Shown: in pieces, positions 46,130 to 55,321 of the stretch
Layout of the letters: each line of letters starts with the position of its first letter
Numbering within the stretch: the stretch's first letter is position 1
Assembly: GCF_963668385.1 (NCBI RefSeq)
Contig: NZ_OY764327.1
Location: 1,302,001 to 1,366,000, forward strand
Origin: an uncultured Carboxylicivirga sp.
GTDB lineage: Bacteria; Bacteroidota; Bacteroidia; Bacteroidales; Marinilabiliaceae
DNA: 64,000 bases
Reading direction: 5' to 3'
Made by a program: the position numbers and the translations under genes
Notes under the pieces: generated by a model
What the model was told of the DNA's origin: nothing
What the model saw: the letters and a program-made list of their open reading frames with translations, nothing else
Databases searched by the model: none

Positions 46130-47494
46130 ATGGCAAATTTCGAATTAACAAGAGAGTATATTAACCAATTACAGGAACTAATTTCTTCAAAAGATGAAGA
46201 TACAATCTCCTCTCTTTTATCCGAGTTACACCCTGCTGATATTGCTGAAATATACGAAGAATTAACCATTGAGGAAGCTAAGTTTTTATACTTCCTGATG
46301 GATGACGATAAAGCTGCTGATGTACTTACTGAGTTGGAAGAAGACGATCGTAGAAGATTTCTTGATAGCCTTCCTAGTGAGGTAATTGCTAAGCGATTTA
46401 TTGATAATATGGACTCTGATGATGCTGCCGACATCATTGGAGAAATGGATGATGAGCGCCAACAAGAAGTTCTTTCGCACCTCGAAGATATCACCACTGC
46501 TGGTGATATTGCCGACCTCTTAAATTACGATGAGAATACAGCCGGTGGTTTAATGGCTAAAGAGCTCATTAAAGTGAAAGAAAACTGGAATATACCAACC
46601 TGTTTACGAAGCATGCGCCGTCAGGCTGAAGAAGTTGATGAAATATACTATGTATATGTAGTTGATAATGATGGTTTGTTAAAAGGTACACTATCCTTAA
46701 AGAAAATGCTCTTAAGCCCAGTTGACTCCATTGTTAAGGATGTTTACAACTCTGATGTGATATCTGTTAAAGTAGATGTAAACGCTGAAGATGTAAGTTA
46801 CATCATGGATAAATACGATTTAGTTGCACTACCTGTTGTTGATTCTGTTAATAGATTAGTAGGACGTATTACCATTGATGACGTTGTAGATGTAATTCGT
46901 GAAGAAGCTGAAAAAGATTACCAGTTAGCATCAGGTTTGACCAATGATATTGAAGCTTCTGATAATGTTATTAGGCATACGCGAGCTCGTATTCCATGGC
47001 TATTAATTGGTTTAATTGGTGGAATTTTTGGTTCGAGAGTTATTGGTAGTTTTGTTGGAATTATCGACGATCATCCTCAATTATCATTTTTTATGGGATT
47101 GATTGCTGCAATGGGAGGAAACGTAGGAATGCAATCATCAGCAATTGTGGTTCAGTCATTAGCTTCTGGTAGTTTAGGTTTAGAATCAACTGGTAGTAAA
47201 CTATTAAAAGAGATATTGATAGCCTTATTAAATGCAACTATATTATCTTTATTAATATTTATTTATAATAAAGTTTCTTCCGCAGATTTAGCACTCACAC
47301 TAACAGTTGCTTCTGCAATGTTTTCGGTAGTAGTATTTGCTAGTTTGTTTGGTACATTTGTTCCATTATTGTTAAATCGTTTAAAGATTGATCCTGCTGT
47401 TGCAACCGGGCCTTTCGTTACAACAATGAACGATATTATTGGAATGTTTATTTACTTAACCATTGGTACATTTTTCTTTACATTTTTTATTTGA
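46130..47494 (+). CDS. mgtE: Magnesium transporter MgtE
   Basis: Mg2+ channel/transporter. Cytoplasmic N domain (about 15-130, ELHPADIAEIYEELT and repeats rich in Asp/Glu that sense Mg2+), two CBS domains (about 135-255), plug helix, then five membrane helices (about 285-454) with the pore-lining GGNVGMQSSAIVVQSLASG and the C-terminal PAVATGPFVTTMNDIIGMFIY motif. Length 454 aa is standard. It is read with rsmA. A gap of about 120 bp follows before a lipoprotein gene. Confidence 0.97.
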   Translation: MANFELTREYINQLQELISSKDEDTISSLLSELHPADIAEIYEELTIEEAKFLYFLMDDDKAADVLTELEEDDRRRFLDSLPSEVIAKRFIDNMDSDDAADIIGEMDDERQQEVLSHLEDITTAGDIADLLNYDENTAGGLMAKELIKVKENWNIPTCLRSMRRQAEEVDEIYYVYVVDNDGLLKGTLSLKKMLLSPVDSIVKDVYNSDVISVKVDVNAEDVSYIMDKYDLVALPVVDSVNRLVGRITIDDVVDVIREEAEKDYQLASGLTNDIEASDNVIRHTRARIPWLLIGLIGGIFGSRVIGSFVGIIDDHPQLSFFMGLIAAMGGNVGMQSSAIVVQSLASGSLGLESTGSKLLKEILIALLNATILSLLIFIYNKVSSADLALTLTVASAMFSVVVFASLFGTFVPLLLNRLKIDPAVATGPFVTTMNDIIGMFIYLTIGTFFFTFFI

Positions 47495-47616
47495 GTAAAT
47501 CTGTTATTGATTTTTAAGTAACATTGGTTGTTAAAACATACATGTACGTTTAAAAGATTATTACCAATTAATTCCATCATCTACATTTGCTTACATAATT
47601 GATAAGTTAATGTAGA

Positions 47617-48379
47617 ATGAAAATTGCGTCACAAATAGCTTTGCTTCTATTGATAATCACTAATGCTTCTTGTTCCCAACAAGATACATATTCATACCCA
47701 ATGGCAAACATCAGATATTACAATTGATGGTAACTCCGATGACTGGAATATTCCTTTACGATTTTTTGATTCAAAAAATAGACTAAACTACAATATTACC
47801 AACAATTCAGAAGGTATATTCTTTGCTTTCAGAATGAATGAGATGTCCTATATCCATCAGTTTAATCAAAATGGAATTACCATTGAACTAGATACAACAA
47901 AATCTAACAATACAGCGCTGATATTACAATATCCTGCAGGAGGTATACCACCAATTCCTCCTTCTAATACTCAAAATAGCAATAGAGATAACATGCCCAT
48001 CCCTGAATCCAGTATTCGATTAAACGGTTTCTATAACTATAAAAAAGAGGTAGTACTGGCATTGGAAGAAGTAAAAGGAATAAAGGCAGCTCATTCTTTT
48101 GACATGGTAAATGAATCTCTTTTCTGTGAGATATTTATTCCATATTCAAGCATTAATTCGAATGCAAAAACCATACAGAGCTCTAACTCTGAATTAAATA
48201 TCAAACTTTTATTAGGAACGAATAACAATTCAATGCCTGGACCACCTCCGGGAGGGATGCATGGAGGTGGACGACCGGATGGCCCAACAGGAGCTCCTCC
48301 TACTATAAATGGCAACTCTCAAACAAAAGAAACTAAAATTAAATTAGAGGTGCACTTAGCAAAACAGCCTACTAAATAA
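47617..48379 (+). pseudogene. Lipoprotein with CBM9/DOMON-like domain, apparent single-base frameshift near its start
   Basis: ATG 47617 opens a textbook lipoprotein signal, MKIASQIALLLLIITNASCS, then stops after 36 codons. A second frame carries the rest: TQWQTSDITIDGNSDDW and on to the stop at 48379. The whole span is 763 nt, one over a multiple of three. Removing one C from the CCC near 47697-47699 gives a continuous QQDTYSYQWQTSD. The mature part has a CBM9/DOMON-like beta domain (TIDGNSDDWNIPL) and a Gly/Pro-rich flexible segment near 48235-48300. An ATG at 47663 would start the second frame but lacks any export signal. Either a recent mutation or an assembly error. Confidence 0.75.
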
Positions 48380-48397
48380 TGACGATTGAATACTTCA

Positions 48398-48440
48398 AAA
48401 AATCCGGACTAATTTTCCTAGTTCGGATTTCTTTTTTTAT
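48398..48440 (+). terminator. Terminator after the frameshifted lipoprotein gene
   Basis: AAATCCGGACTA pairs with TAGTTCGGATTT (one G-T) over a short loop, then a T-run CTTTTTTTAT. Confidence 0.85.
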
Positions 48441-48497
48441 TTATGAACTCAGTATGCTATCAATTGTTTAACTTAATCAACATAAAAACGATTGCAT

Positions 48498-49091
48498 ATG
48501 AAAGAAATGTGGGACGATAAGTTTAGCAAAACAGAATACGCCTATGGTGTAGATCCAAACATAGAATTTAAAGAGTTTATTGATCAATTAGAACCTGGTA
48601 AAATACTGTTACTTGGTGAAGGAGAGGGCCGAAATGCCGTTTATACAGCCAGTAAAGGTTGGAATGTTACAGCTGTTGATTTTAGCTCCGAAGGACAAAA
48701 AAAAGCCTATTCTTTAGCTAAAAAACACCATGTTGATATCGAATATAAAGTGCAGGATGTGACTCAATATAAAGCACCAGATAACTCATATGACTGCATT
48801 GCACTCATCTTTTTACACATGCCATCAACTGATTTTTACCCAATGCTACGCAAATTGCACTCAACATTAACTAATAATGGCAAGTTATTTATAGTTGGTT
48901 TTCATACCGATCAGTTAAACTACTCAAGCGGTGGACCTAAAAAAGAAGATTGGTTACTTACTAACGAACTTTTGGAAAAAGAATTAACTAACTACTCAAT
49001 TACAAAGAATACCCATTTACTTACTCATCTATCGCAAGGTTACTCGCATCAGGGGCAGGGAAGTATTGTTATATTCAATGCAAGTAAGTAA
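48498..49091 (+). CDS. Class I SAM-dependent methyltransferase (TehB-like)
   Basis: Small soluble methyltransferase. The start is ATG 48498 (MKEMWDDKFSKTEYAYG) in preference to a TTG two codons upstream. The N-terminal WDDKFSKTEYAYGVDPN is typical of TehB/thiopurine-type enzymes. Motif I LLLGEGEGRNAVYTASKGW (about 34-52), a VDFS motif at the end of strand 2 and the post-I and IV motifs (DCIALIFLHMP, about 94-104) are present. The substrate is unknown. It ends 42 bp before the SIMPL-domain gene on the same strand. Confidence 0.9.
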   Translation: MKEMWDDKFSKTEYAYGVDPNIEFKEFIDQLEPGKILLLGEGEGRNAVYTASKGWNVTAVDFSSEGQKKAYSLAKKHHVDIEYKVQDVTQYKAPDNSYDCIALIFLHMPSTDFYPMLRKLHSTLTNNGKLFIVGFHTDQLNYSSGGPKKEDWLLTNELLEKELTNYSITKNTHLLTHLSQGYSHQGQGSIVIFNASK

Positions 49092-49133
49092 CTTCCGTAT
49101 TTATTGTACTATACTAATCTTAATTTTTACATC

Positions 49134-49829
49134 ATGACGAAGAAAGTAATTCTATTGAATATGTTGCTTTTAACTAGCCTCCTTGTTACCGCGCAAACCA
49201 GTAAAAACTTTATTGATCAACCTTATATTGAAGTAACTGGTAAATCGGAAATGGAAATTGTACCCGATATGATATACCTGAAAGTGATTATCGATGAAAA
49301 AGATTCGAAAACAAAAGCATCACTTGAAAGTCAGGAACAACAAATGATGAAGGTATTGAATGAAATTGGAATTGATACAAAAAAAGATGTTGCTGTTATC
49401 GACTATTCAAGTAATTTTCAAGACCACTGGATTAAGAAAACAGATATAATGACCACCAAACAATACGAGGTTTTGGTTCACTCAGGAAAAACAGTAGCTC
49501 TTATTTATATGAATCTCGAAAAAATAGATATTTCCAATATCTCGGTTACAAAATTGGATCATAGTAAAATGGAAGAGCTCAGAAAAGAAGTTAAAATTAA
49601 TGCCATAAAAGCTGCAAAACACAAAGCTGAATTACTTATGGATGCAATTGGTCAAAGAGCTGGTAAAGCCATTTATGTACAGGAATTAAACCGTAATATT
49701 TACCAGGCTCGAGCAATGACAGCGAATTCAAAAATGAGAATATCATCAGATAAAGAATATTTGCCTGAAATAGAGTTTCAAAAACTTAATCTAGATGCCG
49801 AGGTTCAGGTACGTTTTACAATAGAATAA
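49134..49829 (+). CDS. Periplasmic SIMPL (DUF541) domain protein
   Basis: Start at ATG 49134 (MTKKVILLNMLLL), which gives a signal peptide ending LVTAQT; an earlier in-frame start at 49104 would bury it. The mature protein is one SIMPL domain (about 30-230) with IEVTGKSEMEIVPDMIYLKV, the family's opening strand, and the closing DAEVQVRFTIE. In E. coli YggE-like members reduce oxidative stress, but the biochemical role is not known. It follows a methyltransferase gene and converges with the phosphate cotransporter gene. Confidence 0.9.
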   Translation: MTKKVILLNMLLLTSLLVTAQTSKNFIDQPYIEVTGKSEMEIVPDMIYLKVIIDEKDSKTKASLESQEQQMMKVLNEIGIDTKKDVAVIDYSSNFQDHWIKKTDIMTTKQYEVLVHSGKTVALIYMNLEKIDISNISVTKLDHSKMEELRKEVKINAIKAAKHKAELLMDAIGQRAGKAIYVQELNRNIYQARAMTANSKMRISSDKEYLPEIEFQKLNLDAEVQVRFTIE

Positions 49830-49850
49830 TAAAAGCCGTAAAAACAAAAA

Positions 49851-49873
49851 AACCGCAGTTGATAGCTGCGGTT
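49851..49873. terminator. Shared terminator between convergent genes
   Basis: AACCGCAG-TTGATAG-CTGCGGTT with an A-run on the left, between the SIMPL gene and the convergent Na/Pi cotransporter gene. Confidence 0.75.
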
Positions 49874-49894
49874 CATATTCGTTAATATAATGTA

Positions 49895-51589
49895 TTAGTG
49901 AGGATTAACTTCATTTAATGCTTCAGTTACATTTATAACAAAATCTCCTAACTTTTCACATTCTGAGAAAATATCATTATAAATAATTCCAGCTTCATAG
50001 GAATACACATTATTTTTAATATTATCAAGATGCTCAACTTTTAATTGATTCCGATAACTATTAATCTCCATTTCAATTAAATTGGCTTTTTCAATATTAA
50101 CCATTTCAGAATTATCATCCAGATTTTTAATCATCAATTCCACTGCTTCATCAACCAAGCTAAACATTAACTCAATCTTTTTCATAATCTCATCAGGGAA
50201 CTTAATATTTGCATTACGCATGCGTACCATCGAACGAGCCAAATTATAGTTACTATCACCTAAACTTTCAAGATCGTTAACAACTTTAAGCATGGCTCTC
50301 ACTCTTTTTCGACCCAAATCACTTAATCGACCTTGGTTAACTTGAGCCAGATAATTTGCAATTTCAACTTCCACATTATCAGAAATACCTTCGTATTTTT
50401 CAATTCGTGCAAATTTTTTATTGAATATAGCATCTTTATCTGTATGAATTAACACCTTAACCATATTAAACATTCGCTGAGTTAATTGTCCAAACCAATG
50501 TACTTCCTTTCGTGCTTGTATTATTGATAACTCAGCTGTAGAAAGCATACCTGTTGTGATAAATTTCAAACGAAATTCTTCATCTTCATTTTCCGAAGAA
50601 GGTACCATTTTTATAACTACCTTATTAAAAATTGGGACGAACCAAATAAATATTAAAACATTAAGAACATTGAATGAAGTATGGAAAATAGATAAGGCAG
50701 TTGGAATAGCTGCTACTGATTCTGTTGGTGAAATACCCATCTTTTGAGTAAGAAAATAATCAATACCACCAACAAATGGTTTAAATACAATCAACATCCA
50801 AATTACACCTAATAAATTAAACAATAGATGTACTCGTGCCGTTCGTTTAGCAGAAACATTTGCTACAGCCGCCGCTAAGTTTGCAGTTATGGTAGTACCT
50901 ATATTTTCGCCCATTACCATGGCTGCAGCCAAATGAAAAGGTATCCATCCCTGATTACACATTACAAAAGTTAGTGCCATTGTGGCGCTAGAAGATTGTA
51001 TTACAATAGTTAAAACTGTACCTATTAATAAAAATATAAGTGTAGAACCAAATCCAAGGTTAGTATAGTTTTGTACAAAACTTAAAATCTCAGGATTCTC
51101 TTTAATATTAGGTACTGAATCTTTTAAATATTCTAAACCTAGGAATAACAGAGCAAACCCTACCATAAATTCTCCCCATGAACGTCGAGATGGTTTTTTC
51201 GAAAAAATAAGCGGTAAACCTAATCCAATCATAGGTAGTGCATAAGCACTAATTTTTACTTTAAATCCAAATAAAGTAATTATCCATCCTGTTACAGTTG
51301 TACCAATATTGGCTCCCATTATAACGCCAATAGACTCTACCAGCGACATCAAACCTGCATTTACAAAACTAACCAACATAACAGTGGTCGCAGATGATGA
51401 TTGAATAATTGTTGTTACCAAAAATCCGGTTAAAACACCTAAAAATCGATTAGATGTCATAGCCGACAAAATATTTCTCATTCGCGATCCTGCAACTTTT
51501 TGCAGTGCTTCACTCATCATCTTCATTCCATACAGAAACAATCCTAACGAACCGATGAGCGTTAGAAAATCAAAAAGTGAATAATTCAT
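49895..51589 (-). CDS. Na+/phosphate cotransporter family protein with C-terminal PhoU-like domain
   Basis: Inner-membrane secondary transporter. Two inverted NptA/Na_Pi_cotrans repeats carry the glutamine-serine signature: TTIIQSSSATTVMLVSFVNAG (about 60-80) and VIQSSSATMALTFVMCNQGW (about 195-214), with GANIGTT and GENIGTT loops. About nine membrane helices reach residue 320. The cytoplasmic C-terminal PhoU-like helical domain (about 345-555) is typical of the 550-aa class. Phosphate is the expected substrate, but related members move other anions. Monocistronic by position. Confidence 0.93.
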   Translation of the reverse strand: MNYSLFDFLTLIGSLGLFLYGMKMMSEALQKVAGSRMRNILSAMTSNRFLGVLTGFLVTTIIQSSSATTVMLVSFVNAGLMSLVESIGVIMGANIGTTVTGWIITLFGFKVKISAYALPMIGLGLPLIFSKKPSRRSWGEFMVGFALLFLGLEYLKDSVPNIKENPEILSFVQNYTNLGFGSTLIFLLIGTVLTIVIQSSSATMALTFVMCNQGWIPFHLAAAMVMGENIGTTITANLAAAVANVSAKRTARVHLLFNLLGVIWMLIVFKPFVGGIDYFLTQKMGISPTESVAAIPTALSIFHTSFNVLNVLIFIWFVPIFNKVVIKMVPSSENEDEEFRLKFITTGMLSTAELSIIQARKEVHWFGQLTQRMFNMVKVLIHTDKDAIFNKKFARIEKYEGISDNVEVEIANYLAQVNQGRLSDLGRKRVRAMLKVVNDLESLGDSNYNLARSMVRMRNANIKFPDEIMKKIELMFSLVDEAVELMIKNLDDNSEMVNIEKANLIEMEINSYRNQLKVEHLDNIKNNVYSYEAGIIYNDIFSECEKLGDFVINVTEALNEVNPH

Positions 51590-52189
51590 GTTACTAATTA
51601 CCTATTCTAAATTTAAAATTTGGTTTCAAATATGTGAATTATTTGAATTTAATAGGGTATATATTCATATGAATTAACACATGTTCAGAAAAAACAAATA
51701 CAATTAGATTAATTCTAAATAAAGGAGATTAGACAAAAAATAACTCACAAGAAAAATTAATAATCTGTTTATAGTGCAATCTCTGCAGATTATCAAACTG
51801 TAATTAGAAATACAATTAGTGATAAAAGAAATATTTGTAAAATTAAAAACCGAACAGGTATTTCTATGTTTCTTATATTTTTACGTACAAGGGAAATTGA
51901 CATTTTCATAACACTCAGTTTTTTTATTGGTTAGATATAATCACATGAAGTTTGATTATAAATATTTTTCTCTTCCAACAAATATAGACGAGCGTATTTG
52001 TAAAAGGTTGCTTTTTTATATTAAAAAATATTAGATCTAAATTAATCCAATTAGAAATCTCATTTTATAAACATTTTTAATTATTTACCTTTTAATGAAA
52101 TAAATCTGATTTCCTATGAATTTAAAATGGTTAAAATATTAGAACATCTTTTTTTTTAGGATCAAATTTTCTTTATTTGTTATTGTAAT
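51590..52189. other. Long AT-rich gap upstream of the metY leader
   Basis: Holds at most one short candidate ORF (51793-51909, minus). No hairpin terminator or clear promoter stands out for the plus strand except a -7-like TTTATTTG at 52172-52179. Confidence 0.5.
51793..51909 (-). CDS. Possible 38-aa single-helix membrane peptide
   Basis: ATG 51909 to TGA 51793 encodes MKMSISLVRKNIRNIEIPVR followed by a hydrophobic run FLILQIFLLSLIVFLITV that could cross the membrane. The basic start fits a positive-inside orientation. No ribosome-binding or promoter evidence and no known homologue, so chance is quite possible in AT-rich DNA. Confidence 0.25.
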   Translation of the reverse strand: MKMSISLVRKNIRNIEIPVRFLILQIFLLSLIVFLITV

Positions 52190-52294
52190 ATGAATATAAA
52201 TAAAAACCATAGTAATACTTTCCGATCAGGTGATTTTTCTTCACCTGCAACAACTTCTTATACCATGATGATGTGTATGATGATGACAATGTAA
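52190..52294 (+). CDS. Methionine-rich leader peptide of the metY attenuator
   Basis: A 34-codon frame from ATG 52190 to TAA 52292-52294. The last nine residues are MMMCMMMTM: seven Met and one Cys, the two sulfur amino acids, at codons 26-34. Leader peptides of biosynthetic operons carry runs of codons for the end product, so this fits a sensor of charged tRNA-Met. A 7-bp hairpin CAGGTGA/TCACCTG (52227-52247) inside the frame could act as a pause site. The stop codon lies 7 nt before the antiterminator segment. The frame is too short for normal gene prediction. Confidence 0.75.
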   Translation: MNINKNHSNTFRSGDFSSPATTSYTMMMCMMMTM

Positions 52295-52301
52295 TTGTCT
52301 C

Positions 52302-52373
52302 AACGCATCGTATCTGAAAATCAACAAAGACATATAAAACAGACCGATGCGTTAAGCATCGGAAAATAGTTTT
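52302..52373 (+). promoter_or_regulatory. Attenuator: mutually exclusive antiterminator and terminator hairpins upstream of metY
   Basis: Segment 1, AACGCATCG (52302-52310), is the exact reverse complement of CGATGCGTT (52345-52353). The latter overlaps segment 2, CCGATGC (52344-52350), which also pairs with segment 3, GCATCGG (52356-52362), around loop GTTAA. Segment 2 can thus join 1 or 3 but not both. The 2:3 hairpin is followed by AAAATAG and then a T-run (52369-52373). Ribosomes stalled on the Met codons would leave segment 1 free (1:2, read-through); ribosomes reaching the stop would cover it (2:3, termination). The T-run is not directly abutting, so the stop may be inefficient, or the hairpin may act on translation. 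Confidence 0.7.
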
Positions 52374-52389
52374 TGAGTATTAACCATAA

Positions 52390-53697
<1,308 letters not shown>

Positions 53698-53711
53698 TTA
53701 TAAAAAACTAC

Positions 53712-53765
53712 TTATGGAACGGATTATTTATCACACGAAGAGATTAATAACCGTTCCATAATTTT
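53712..53765 (+). terminator. Hairpin between metY and hom, probable partial terminator
   Basis: TTATGGAACGG (53712-53722) pairs exactly with CCGTTCCATAA (53751-53761) over a 28-nt loop, followed by TTTTAT. It lies 15 bp past the metY stop and would separate metY from hom, which has its own promoter box. Confidence 0.65.
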
Positions 53766-53797
53766 ATAATCATTTTTATTTACTGAAACAGAAGCTT

Positions 53798-53805
53798 TAT
53801 TTTTG
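53798..53805 (+). promoter_or_regulatory. Predicted -7 promoter box of hom
   Basis: TATTTTTG matches TAnnTTTG 24 bp before the hom ATG at 53829. It would allow hom to be read independently of the metY attenuator. Confidence 0.4.
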
Positions 53806-53828
53806 CAGACGAATTGAACCAAAAAGTA

Positions 53829-55025
53829 ATGAAAAAGAAACTAAATATCGGATTATTTGGCTTTGGCGTAGTAGGAGAGGGATTGTATGATGTACTTAAA
53901 ACAAGTCCGGCTTTTGATGCAAAAATCACCAAGATTTGTGTAAAAAATAAGAAGACTCGCTCCATATCTGAAGATCATTTTTGCTATAATGCCGATGATA
54001 TTCTTGAAAATCCTGAAATTAATACAGTTGTTGAGTTAATCGACAATGCCGATCAGGCTTATGCTATTGTTAAAAAAGCGCTTCAAAACGGTAAAAATGT
54101 AGTATCAGCCAATAAAAAAATGTTGGCTGAGAACTTAACAGAGATGCTTCAGTTGCAGAAAGACAACAATGTTTCGTTGCTTTACGAAGCTTCAGCATGT
54201 GGCAGTATACCAGTAATTCGTAACCTGGAAGAATATTACGACAATGATTTGTTATTATCGGTAACAGGTATATTAAACGGATCATCTAACTATATTCTCT
54301 CAAAAATTTTTGATCACAATCAATCCTACGCTACAGCATTGAAGGATGCACAAGATTTAGGTTTTGCCGAAAGCGATCCTTCATTTGACGTAGAAGGATA
54401 CGATTCGTTATTTAAACTGATTATTCTTACTCTACATAGTTTTGGTACAGTAGTTGACCCTAAAGACGTACTTACCTATGGTATTTCAAATATATCTGAT
54501 TTTGATATTCAATATGCCCGAGAAAAAGGCCAAAAAATTAAATTGGTAGCTCAGGTTGAACGTTTAGAAAATAATAATATCAGTTTATTTGTTCTTCCTC
54601 GCTTTTTAGGAAAAGATAAATACATCTACAGTGTTGAAGATGAATTTAACGGTGTAGTAATTAAAGGTAAAGCTTACGACAAACAGTTTATGTTTGGAAA
54701 AGGAGCAGGAGCACATCCAACCGGATCGGCGGTTCTTTCTGATATTACTGCATTAGCTCACAATTACTCATACGAATACAAGAAGTTAAAATACTCAGGC
54801 GGTTTTACCTACAATAAGGATAAAGAAATTGAATTATATGTTCGTTATAAAGATGAAGATGATTTAAAACACTTTAATTTCGAAAGTATTACAGAAGAAT
54901 ATCGTGGTCGAGCCAACAGTTATAAAATTGGTTTAATTAAAATTTCTGAACTTTTAAAAATTCAGGATAAGTTACGTGAAATTGATATTTTCATCGCCAT
55001 TACTGGTTCAACTCTCAATTATTAA
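53829..55025 (+). CDS. hom: Homoserine dehydrogenase
   Basis: Reduces aspartate semialdehyde to homoserine, the branch point to threonine and methionine. The start is ATG 53829 (MKKKLNIGLFGFGVVG); an in-frame TTG 15 nt upstream adds MNQKV-like residues and is less likely. The Rossmann NAD(P) loop GLFGFGVVGEGLYDVL opens the protein; ANKKMLAENL, YEASACGSIPVIR and GILNGSSNYILSKI mark the catalytic part, with GFAESDPSFDVEGYDSLFKL. At 398 aa the protein has room for only a short C-terminal domain (about 310-398) and no clear ACT domain is seen. It is not fused to aspartokinase. A terminator follows. Confidence 0.95.
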   Translation: MKKKLNIGLFGFGVVGEGLYDVLKTSPAFDAKITKICVKNKKTRSISEDHFCYNADDILENPEINTVVELIDNADQAYAIVKKALQNGKNVVSANKKMLAENLTEMLQLQKDNNVSLLYEASACGSIPVIRNLEEYYDNDLLLSVTGILNGSSNYILSKIFDHNQSYATALKDAQDLGFAESDPSFDVEGYDSLFKLIILTLHSFGTVVDPKDVLTYGISNISDFDIQYAREKGQKIKLVAQVERLENNNISLFVLPRFLGKDKYIYSVEDEFNGVVIKGKAYDKQFMFGKGAGAHPTGSAVLSDITALAHNYSYEYKKLKYSGGFTYNKDKEIELYVRYKDEDDLKHFNFESITEEYRGRANSYKIGLIKISELLKIQDKLREIDIFIAITGSTLNY

Positions 55026-55047
55026 AAAAATATTTTAATTAACATAT

Positions 55048-55083
55048 AAAGTCGGCACTTTCACTATAGTTGCCGACTTTTTA
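55048..55083 (+). terminator. Terminator after hom
   Basis: AAAGTCGGCA (55048-55057) pairs with TGCCGACTTT (55071-55080) across a 13-nt loop and continues into TT. Confidence 0.85.
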
Positions 55084-55321
55084 GTTGTATACACCGCATC
55101 TAATACACCATGTTTTATTAAATGTATTTATAAACTAAACCTTTTACTATTTAACTATCAGTTCTTAAACAAATACTTAAATTAGTGATGTAGCTATGAG
55201 TATAAAGAAATAGAAATGGTGGACATTTAAGTATTTTAGAGTACAGGCATAAACATATAATTAATGATTTAATACTTTTAAAAACACTAAATCAGTATTA
55301 AATCATAATTATTAAGTCTTC

